NCBI GenBank assembly: GCA_036785665.1
Contig: JAXIVJ010000625.1
Coordinates: 124,001 to 188,000, forward strand
Length of the DNA stretch: 64,000 bases
From: Chirona hameri
Lineage: Eukaryota; Arthropoda; Thecostraca; Balanomorpha; Balanidae
Direction: 5' to 3'
The notes under the pieces: model-generated
What the model saw: only the letters and a program-made list of their open reading frames with translations
Told to the model about the DNA's origin: nothing
Database searches by the model: none
Shown here: piece by piece, positions 55,461-64,000 of the stretch
How the letters are laid out: every line of letters starts with the position of its first letter
How positions within the stretch are numbered: position 1 is the stretch's first letter
Made by a program: the position numbers and the translations under genes

Positions 55461-57409
55461 TAGTAACTTAGGTATATAACTTAGGTACTATGCACTTTTC
55501 AATACTTTACTAACTTAACTTAACTTTTTTTGTTTTTTTGTTTGTTTTTTCTTCTTCTAAACCTTAACTAGATCTAAGTAAAGCTAGTGACACAAATCAG
55601 CTATGAGTGCACCTAATACTAGACTAAATATCTAATCCTTAAATAAACTGAATACTAAATACACCTTAATTATCCCTAATTTTCTAAAAATATCTACTTA
55701 TCCAACCCTGCAACTAATAACACAAAAATAAGACTAAGACAATTTTGGCGCACACAAGCTAGAATGAAAAGTCCTTTAAAAAGCAAGTAAGAGGTAACAG
55801 CTAACTATGAATACTTAAAAATAATACCTAAACGATCCACAAAACTAAATATCTAATCCTGATATCTAAATATAATGTGGTTCCTCAAAAAATACACAAA
55901 ACAACAGAGCTATCCAACAGCTACTTAGCTTGTCTAAAGCGGGGTTCAGCGGGGTTCATCAATATACACACGGCCTTGCGTGCAGCTACAGTCCGATGCT
56001 GATTTCTCCTATGTATGGCATTGGATTGCTCGCAGAAAGGAGACGTCTATTTACAAATTTCGGTTTGGTTATCCACTTGCCTTTTGCGCTCTTGTCCGGA
56101 CATTTTTAAAACTACAGCTACGCACTTGCGCTGGCGGATCCGAGAGGGGGGGGGGGGGGGGGGGGGATGGGTCGTGACCCCTCCATAACGCCTGACATCA
56201 AATGGGTTAAAAATGTATATATTCCTCATTTTAAGGGAATGTTTCACCTTTCTGAAAGTTGTCAAATATATGCAGGATGATATCATTATTGAGCTATGGA
56301 GAAAACCTTTATGCTGCAAAATATATGGCACAAGTGTTTCAAGACAATTCTGGTGACTTAAATACAAACATTGTGGAACTGTGTCTTCTGCACAGAACAC
56401 AATAAGTGAGAGGCATTGCCATAGCTCAATATTTATTTTAAAAAAACAACTATCAATCCATAACTGAGACTTCAAACTACGCAAAAAACTTCAACTTGGA
56501 CCACAACCTATCGCCTTGGCCGTTGTTTACATGATACTCAATAGTCCAGCCAAGGTTCAAGAAATACAGGTCGTCTGACTTCCAGGACCAACAATTTTGA
56601 AATGGATGTCAGCCAATCAGCAGCGGGACTTGCATAGACCCCTTTTGTAAATTCAAAATTATATTGCTTAAAAACGAATAAGTTTTTGGGAAAATGACAA
56701 ACAATTTAGACATTTCAATAACGGCCAAAGATAATGGCTATCTCAGTTCAAAACCAATACAAGGTGAAACATTCCCTTTAAACAATATTAAGAAACTTCT
56801 ACTTGGGAATGCTTGTTTTAAAACAAATTGCATACCTAAATCAAAATGTGATGTTTATGATGCATTTTAGAAGCATCCTATTTCAGATGTGGCTTCATCT
56901 TTACAAACTTGTGAAGTGGTTACTGTGAAACTGAGCCTTGGCTGTGTTCTTTTGTGTGAGGATCCTCAATAGCTGTATGGAGCTTTAAGCTATGAGCTGC
57001 TGCACACTGCTGATGTCAGTTGTCACAATGACTGGTGACATCTGCATATCGCCTTATTGTGTTATGTACAGCACATCTTGTTACACAGCACAGTTCAACA
57101 CCCTGGAGCATGACATTGCACCTTCCCCAAAGCTTCCCATCCCCCAGTCTGCAAAACGTGGCAGGAACGTCAACAAGATATTTGGGGCAGCCCAAATCCT
57201 GCCCTGAATGGGGCAGCAAGCTGCCCCATTTGGGACAGGATTTACTGGATCAAATGGGGGGGGGGGGGGTCAGGTACCAGCAAAATAACATTTTATCTTG
57301 TGTAAATTGGTTTGCTCCGTCCCTGGGCCATGATAACTAGCCTATAAAATTATGACAGCTGGCATCAAGTTCAAACCATGTCTGGGTTGGCTATTTTATC
57401 CAGGGCCAG
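55461..57409. other. AT-rich stretch with no recognised gene
   Basis: It may include the LINE 5' UTR. CTGGCGGATCCGAGAGGGG followed by a long poly-G (about 56,144-56,166) resembles the left end of the hAT-type MITEs, but no partner end is seen. A second poly-G lies at 57,258-57,269. Confidence 0.45.
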
Positions 57410-57835
57410 AGTTGGGTTCTGACTCTTTTCTTACCCTGGACCCAGAGTCTGATTTGATTCCTTACCATGGAACCAAAGTCAGATTTGATTCCTTACCTGA
57501 AACCAGAGTCATATTTGATTATTTACCCTGGAACCAGAGTCAGATTTGATTCCTTCCCCTGGAACCAGAGTCAGATTTAATTCCTTACCCTGGAACCGAA
57601 GTCAGATTTGATTCCTTACCCTGGAACCAGAGTCAGATTTGATTCCTTACCCTGGAACCAGAGTCAGATTTGATTCCTTACCCTGGAACCAGAGTCAGAT
57701 TTAATTCCTTACCCTGGAACCAAAGTCATTTGATTCCTTACCCTGGAACCAGAGTCAGATTTGATTCCTTACCCTGGAACCAGAGTCAGATTTGATTCCT
57801 TACCCTGGAACCAGAGTCAGATTTGATTAGACCCT
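57410..57835. repeat. 31-bp tandem array, ~13 units
   Basis: The unit contains CCTGGAACCAGAGTCAGATTT followed by GATTCCTTAC. Left units are more diverged. Confidence 0.93.
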
Positions 57836-57906
57836 GTGGACTGTTCCTGTTCCTGTTCCTGTTCCTGTTCCTGTTCCTGTTCCTGTTCCTGTTCCTGTTC
57901 CTGTTC
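57836..57906. repeat. (TGTTCC)n hexamer array
   Basis: About 11 perfect hexamers follow directly on the 31-bp array. Confidence 0.97.
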
Positions 57907-58110
57907 TGTACACTCTGGACTCTGGAGCCCTGGACTGGGATTGCTGACTCAGAATCATGCTCAGAATCAGAGTTGAAGTTGGTTAGAGCAACAGTAAAAA
58001 TTTGGCAGCCTGACAAAATTTTGATGTTGCTCTATTGACTGACGGTCGATATGATATTGACTGACAGTCAATTTATTTTGCCTGGAGTAAAATTCAGAGT
58101 TATTGGGTGG

Positions 58111-58429
58111 GGGCTGTTCCAGCACCTTCAACTGCATTAGGTTGAGGCTTCATTTTCTCCACAGGTCTTTCCCCCCCAACCTAAATTTGTTGAACCTCCA
58201 CCAACCTCAACCGGTTGAGCAAGCCCTCCTCTGCTCTGCAAGCGGTTGAGGCTGGTGGAGGAAAGTTAATGTTACGTGACAACAGTTCTGGCGCACTGTC
58301 GCGCATTAGTGGCGCGCTGTCCATGCTGTTTACATTGGAAACCTCCACCGTCCGTTCCCGTGCCCCGCTCCACCGCGCCTCAACCGGCGGGATGAAAACC
58401 TCTTCCGGTTGAGGGCACTGGAACAGCCC
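58111..58429. mobile_element. Fold-back MITE, 319 bp
   Basis: The ends read GGGCTGTTCCAG inward on both sides, and the arms continue with CCTTCAAC/CCCTCAAC. An internal 18-bp inverted repeat (CCTCCACCAACCTCAACC and its near complement, about 58,195-58,260) adds a second hairpin. No target duplication is evident. Confidence 0.7.
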
Positions 58430-59570
58430 ATTGTTAAAGGGATATTGCATTGCCACCTCCGGAGGATTTCTAAAAATCAACTTAAATGAATGGTGAGGAT
58501 CAACAATCGTGTATGCTCAAGCTCAAACTTGCTCCTGCAGCACCTAAAGCGGGTTATCATCATTTTTTTTCTGACTCCAAAACGTTGGTCCTAGCTGTGC
58601 TCAGTACTAGACTCATGACGGCTGCTCTCATCCAGTTTGGCTGTGAAATTGGTGCCCGCCCAAAGCCGAAGCGTCCGAATTCGCCGATAATTGACCTTGA
58701 AAAGCCTATCTGTGTTATAAGGTATTGGTCACAAATCTCCTACGGCCCCAAAGTCGAGCCACAGCCATTCTTGCTGTTTTATTCATGTTTTATTATGAAA
58801 GAGGCTATGGTTGTTGAAAATATAATTAACTGTATACACATTTTAACTTTAAAGTGCACTGACGGAATGGTGATGTTGAGTTTGCAATATTCAAAAGCAA
58901 ATCATAGTCTGCAAAGAAGTGATTCTAAATAGTGATGAGGCGACTCCAATTTTACGAATGCTTGGCAAGCATGAGTAGTGAAATGTATTTTTTATCTAAT
59001 GGGGGAGTTTCAGGAACCAAATTTTGCAGGTGAAATCGGTACATGCTTAATCTACCGATACACACCAAAAACTCCATATTGGCAATATCCCTTTAAGGTG
59101 GCAATATCCCTTTAATGTATAAAATAATAAACACATGGGTGCAATCCAACAGAAATTTGAGCATGTGAAAATGATATACAGTCTAAGATAATGTTGAATT
59201 TTTGTTTCACTTCCAGAATTGACAACTTGAATAGCATTCAAGATAATACAGGTGAACCCATACACCCATAGACATGGCGCTGAAATTTCTAATTCAGACG
59301 ATGAATCCTGTTGAAAGGATGACTGCTCCATTATTCTTCAGGTAAGCATATCACACATTTGTTTTACATAACACTCTTTATTTATGTAAAATCTGTATAA
59401 GTCACGTCCATATTTATATCTTGTCATGAAATGGACAAATATTTGTCCTCCATTCATAAGGATGGACATTTTCTCAGCCATATGTATGCCTGTGCTTCAC
59501 TTTCTGTCCATTTCGACATGTGTATTTTAGTCTCTGTCTATGTCTATATGCAGTTCAAATGCTGTCTCTA
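58430..59570. other. Spacer, no gene recognised
   Basis: A 148-codon plus-strand ORF (58,486-58,932) has no recognisable domain. Otherwise AT-rich. CAATATCCCTTTAA is repeated at 59,084 and 59,103. Confidence 0.4.
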
Positions 59571-59701
59571 TGGGCCTGTTCCAGTGGCGCTTCTAACCTC
59601 CTCCAAGTTGCTCCAACCTGCAACTGTCTGTGCATTAGGAGATGACAGTTGCAAGTTGGAGCAACTTGGATGAGGTTAGAGGCGCCACAGGAGCATGCCC
59701 A
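59571..59701. mobile_element. Hairpin MITE, 131 bp
   Basis: Two arms of about 56 bp pair with few mismatches (TGGGCCTGTTCCAGTGGCGC at the left; reverse-complement end TGGGCATGCTCCTGTGGCGC) around a ~15-nt loop. The terminal GG..TGTTCCAG resembles the 58,111 MITE. The 36/47-bp satellite starts right after it. Confidence 0.75.
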
Positions 59702-59706
59702 ATATG

Positions 59707-62700
59707 TTCCAGGCACTATGTCTGAGTACAGACATGAATCTAGTACTCACCAGTTCCAGGCACTATGTCTGAGTACAGACATGAATCTAGTACAGGCACT
59801 ATGTCTGAGTACAGACATGAATCTAGTACAGGCACTATGTCTGAGTACAGACATGAATCTAGTACTCACCAGTTCCAGGCACTATATCTGAGTACAGACA
59901 TGAATCTAGTACAGGCACTATGTCTGAGTACAGACATGAATCTAGTACTCACCAGTTCCAGGCACTATGTCTGAGTACAGACATGAATCTAGTACAGGCA
60001 CTATGTCTGAGTACAGACATGAATCTAGTACTCACCAGTTCCAGGCACTATGTCTGAGTACAGACATGAATCTAGTACTCACCAGTTCCAGGCACTATGT
60101 CTGAGTACAGACATGAATCGAGTACAGGCACTATGTCTGAGTACAGACATGCATCTAGTACTCACCAGTTCCAGGCACTATGTCTGAGTACAGACATGAA
60201 TCTAGTACTCACCAGTTCCAGGCACTATATCTGAGTACAGACATGAATCTAGTACAGGCACTATATCTGAGTACAGACATGAATCTAGTACAGGCACTAT
60301 GTCTGAGTACAGACATGCATCTAGTACTCACCAGTTCCAGGCACTATGTCTGAGTACAGACATGAATCTAGTACTCACCAGTTCCAGGCACTATATCTGA
60401 GTACAGACATGAATCTAGTACAGGCACTATATCTGAGTACAGACATGAATCTAGTACAGGCACTATGTCTGAGTACAGACATGAATCTAGTACTCACCAG
60501 TTCCAGGCACTATGTCTGAGTACAGACATGAATCTAGTACAGGCACTATGTCTGAGTACAGACATGAATCTAGTACAGGCACTATGTCTGAGTACAGACA
60601 TGAATCTAGTACTCACCAGTTCCAGGCACTATGTCTGAGTACAGACATGAATCTAGTACAGGCACTATGTCTGAGTACAGACATGAATCTAGTACAGGCA
60701 CTATGTCTGAGTACAGACATGAATCTAGTACAGGCACTATGTCTGAGTACAGACATGAATCTAGTCCAGGCACTATATCTGAGTACAGACATGAATCTAG
60801 TACAGGCACTATGTCTGAGTACAGACATGAATCTAGTACAGGCATTATGTCTGAGTACAGACATGAATCTAGTACTCACCAGTTCCAGGCACTATGTCTG
60901 AGTACAGACATGAATCTAGTACAGGCACTATGTCTGAGTACAGACATGAATCTAGTACAGGCACTATGTCTGAGTACAGACATGAATCTAGTACAGGCAC
61001 TATGTCTGAGTACAGACATGAATCTAGTACAGGCATTATGTCTGAGTACAGACATGAATCTAGTACTCACCAGTTCCAGGCACTATGTCTGAGTACAGAT
61101 ATGAATCTAGTACAGGCACTATGTCTGAGTACAGACATGAATCTAGTACAGGCACTATGTCTGAGTACAGACATGAATCTAGTACAGGCACTATGTCTGA
61201 GTACAGACATGAATCTAGTACAGGCACTATGTCTGAGTACAGACATGAATCTAGTACAGGCATTATGTCTGAGTACAGACATGAATCTAGTCCAGGCACT
61301 ATGTCTGAGTACAGACATGAATCTAGTACTCACCAGTTCCAGACACTATGTCTGAGTACAGACATGAATCTAGTACTCACCAGTTCCAGGCACTATGTCT
61401 GAGTACAGACATGAATCTAGTACAGGCACTATGTCTGAGTACAGACATGAATCTAGTACTCACCAGTTCTAGGCATTATGTCTGAGTACAGACATGAATC
61501 TAGTACAGGCACTATGTCTGAGTACAGACATGAATCTAGTACAGGCATTATGTCTGAGTACAGACATGAATCTAGTACTCACCAGTTCCAGGCACTATGT
61601 CTGAGTACAGACATGAATCTAGTACAGGCACTATGTCTGAGTACAGACATGAATCTAGTACTCACCAGTTCCAGGCACTATGTCTGAGTACAGACATGAA
61701 TCTATTATTCACCAGTTCTAGGCACTATGTCTGAGTACAGACATGAATCTAGTACTCACCAGTTCCAGGCACTATGTCTGAGTACAGACATGAATCTAGT
61801 ACAGGCACTATGTCTGAGTACAGACATGAATCTAGTACAGGCCTTATGTCTGAGTACAGACATGAATCTAGTACTCACCAGTTCCAGGCACTATGTCTGA
61901 GTACAGACATGAATCTAGTACAGGCACTATGTCTGAGTACAGACATGAATCTAGTACTCACCAGTTCCAGGCACTATGTCTGAGTACAGACATGAATCTA
62001 GTACAGGCACTATGTCTGAGTACAGACATGAATCTAGTACTCACCAGTTCCAGACACTATGTCTGAGTACAGACATGAATCTAGTACAGGCACTATGTCT
62101 GAGTACAGACATGAATCTAGTACTCACCAGTTCCAGACACTATGTCTGAGTACAGACATGAATCTAGTACTCACCAGTTCCAGACACTATGTCTGAGTAC
62201 AGACATGAATCTAGTACAGGCACTATGTCTGAGTACAGACATGAATCTAGTACTCACCAGTTCCAGACACTATGTCTGAGTACAGACATGAATCTAGTAC
62301 AGGCACTATGTCTGAGTACAGACATGAATCTAGTACTCACCAGTTCCAGACACTATGTCTGAGTACAGACATGAATCTAGTACAGGCACTATGTCTGAGT
62401 ACAGACATGAATCTAGTACTCACCAGTTCCAGGCACTATGTCTGAGTACAGACATGAATCGAGTACAGGCACTATGTCTGAGTACAGACATGCATATAGT
62501 ACAGGCACTATGTCTGAGTACAGACATGAATCTAGTACTCACCAGTTCCAGGTACTATGTCTGAGTACAGACATGAATCTAGTACAGGCACTATGTCTGA
62601 GTACAGACATGAATCTGGTACAGGCACTATGTCTGAGTACAGACATGAATCTAGTACAGGCACTATATCTGAGTACAGACATGAATCTAGTCCAGGCACT

Positions 62701-63139
62701 ATGTCTGAGTACAGACATGAATCTAGTACAGGCACTATGTCTGAGTACAGACATGAATCTAGTCCAGGCACTATATCTGAGTACAGACATGAATCTAGTA
62801 CAGGCACTATGTCTGAGTACAGACATGAATCTAGTACTCACCAGTTCCAGGCACTATGTCTGAGTACAGACATGAATCTAGTCCAGGCACTATATCTGAG
62901 TACAGACATGAATCTAGTACAGGCACTATGTCTGAGTACAGACATGAATCTAGTACTCACCAGTTCCAGGCACTATGTCTGAGTACAGACATGAATCTAG
63001 TACTCACCAGTTCCAGGCACTATGTCTGAGTACAGACATGAATCTAGTACTCACCAGTTCCAGGCACTATGTCTGAGTACAGACATGAATCTAGTCCAGG
63101 CACTATATCTGAGTACAGACATGAATCTAGTACTCACCA
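59707..63139. repeat. 36/47-bp binary satellite, ~85 units
   Basis: The core unit of 36 bp (CAGGCACTATGTCTGAGTAC, then AGACATGAATCTAGTA) is either joined directly to the next or separated by an 11-bp linker CTCACCAGTTC, giving 47 bp. Each core has a 5-bp stem GTCTG/CAGAC with an AGTA loop. Variants (ATATCT, GCATCT, TCCAGG) are scattered, and some multi-unit blocks repeat. Confidence 0.97.
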
Positions 63140-63230
63140 GCCGGTGTGTATGCATTGCAGGCGCTATCTGGTGCTTGGCTTGGATCATAAGTTTGTGTGT
63201 ACTAATAAGCATAAGTTTGTGAGTCTTGCA

Positions 63231-63440
63231 CACTAGTGGACCTACAAGAGGCCATTCTCTGAACCTTTGCAAGCCCCGTGCATCATGCCGCGCAGACAGA
63301 ACTCTTTCGCCGGCCGCATCATCAATGACTGGAATGGGCTCCCAGCTCCTGTCGTGACTTCCCCTTCCCTCAACACATTCAAGAGTAGGTTGGATACCCA
63401 CTGGGAATCAAATTGGTACTACACTCCTGACACAGACTGA
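63231..63440 (+). pseudogene. CR1/L2-type LINE C-terminal tail
   Basis: The plus-strand frame reads MPRRQNSFAGRIINDWNGLP, then SPSLNTFKSRLDTHW, to a stop at 63,440. This is the conserved end of a LINE ORF2. The 3' UTR that follows contains AGGCCTTTGGGCCTTATA and ends in a TAAGG-type repeat (about 63,512-63,530). Only the last ~70 residues are present. Confidence 0.8.
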
Positions 63441-63684
63441 GATAGGACACAACTTCAGAGCTCGGTGAGAGCGGCTCCTACAGGCCTTTGGGCCTTATAT
63501 CCTGATGACCATAAGGTAAGGTAAGTTAAGGTGCGTCTGTGTCTGTGTCTCTGACACCGCAGAGCCGGGACTGAACGTGTCACCTTGATGACTTTGTGTG
63601 TCACATTGACACCTTGATCACCTTGTTGTGTCACCTTGACGACTGTATGTGGATGTCGCCTTGATGACAATGGCAAAGATAGCC
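63441..63684. other. LINE 3' UTR and short repeats
   Basis: The TAAGG microsatellite is followed by irregular TGTGTCACCTTGA-type repeats leading into the 9-bp array. Confidence 0.6.
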
Positions 63685-63985
63685 AACACCTGTGAACACC
63701 TGTAACACCTGTAACACTTGTGACACCTGTAACACCTGTGACACCTGTGACACATGTGACACATGTAACACCTGTAACACCTGTAACACCTGTAACACCT
63801 GTAACACCTGTAACACCTGTGACACCTGTGACACCTGTGACACCTGTAACACCTGTAACACCTGTACCACCTGTACCACCTGTAACATCTGTAACACCTG
63901 TAACACCTGTAACACCTGTAACACCTGTAACACCTGTAACACCTGTAACACCTGTAACACCTGTAACACCTGTAACACCTGTGAA
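63685..63985. repeat. 9-bp array, (ACACCTGTA)n
   Basis: About 33 units, mostly ACACCTGTA with ACACCTGTG and ACATGTGAC variants. It runs nearly to the window end. Confidence 0.96.
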
Positions 63986-64000
63986 CTCGTGTGTGTTTCA

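Noticed and set aside
59707..63139. CRISPR-like regular 36-bp direct repeats
   Set aside because: There are no unique spacers: the only intervening sequence is a constant 11-bp linker. The genome is animal.

Overview
The window is animal nuclear DNA made almost entirely of mobile elements and tandem repeats. I find no bacterial features, rRNA, tRNA or CRISPR array, and no convincing host gene. The families present are a Ty3/Gypsy LTR retrotransposon, several non-LTR retrotransposons (one CR1/L2-like with an esterase ORF1), hAT-type elements with 8-bp target duplications, a P-element/THAP9-like transposase fragment and fold-back MITEs. This mix, with the very heavy minisatellite load, fits a repeat-rich marine invertebrate. 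A lancelet is my best guess, but the sequence does not prove it.

Layout. 0-6 kb: a minus-strand Gypsy element with 253-bp LTRs, abutting a decayed LINE reverse transcriptase that a 1.85-kb segment splits (to 8.5 kb). 8.5-10.2 kb: no gene seen. 10.3-14 kb: a ~35-bp minisatellite that switches strand near 12.3 kb and holds a small hAT MITE. 14.4-16.4 kb: a Gypsy integrase remnant whose own codons have become an 81-bp tandem array, then a 30-bp array. 16.6-22.3 kb: three hAT-type elements with perfect 8-bp target duplications, each filled with 21-bp tandem repeats. 22.5-26.8 kb: a TA microsatellite, a LINE tail, small MITEs, and a 1.46-kb DNA transposon with 90-bp terminal inverted repeats.

26.76-42.75 kb: a giant inverted repeat with arms of about 7.5 and 8.5 kb and a 6-nt asymmetric centre at 34,278-34,283. 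Each arm carries, from outside in, a LINE RNase H/zinc-knuckle fragment, a P-element-type transposase fragment, a second LINE tail, GC-rich unrecognised sequence, a 108-bp array (5 units on the left, 14 on the right), a promoter-like block pointing to the centre, and a hAT-like remnant at the centre.

42.3-43.9 kb: the LINE continues past the end of the palindrome. 44.9-47.3 kb: a 15-bp satellite. 48.4-50.0 kb: a second copy of the DNA transposon that borders the palindrome. 50.6 kb: a 64-codon ORF with a signal-anchor, the only weak host-gene candidate. 51.35-55.5 kb: a nearly complete CR1/L2-like LINE on the minus strand. 57.4-63.1 kb: 31-bp, 6-bp and 36/47-bp arrays with two hairpin MITEs. 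63.2-64 kb: a LINE tail and a 9-bp array.

The genes present are transposon genes acting on their own element. Most very long ORFs are artefacts of tandem repeats whose period is a multiple of three. The strongest candidate for something undescribed is the palindrome: inward-facing promoter-like blocks near its centre could, if active, give a long hairpin RNA. An assembly artefact must be excluded first.
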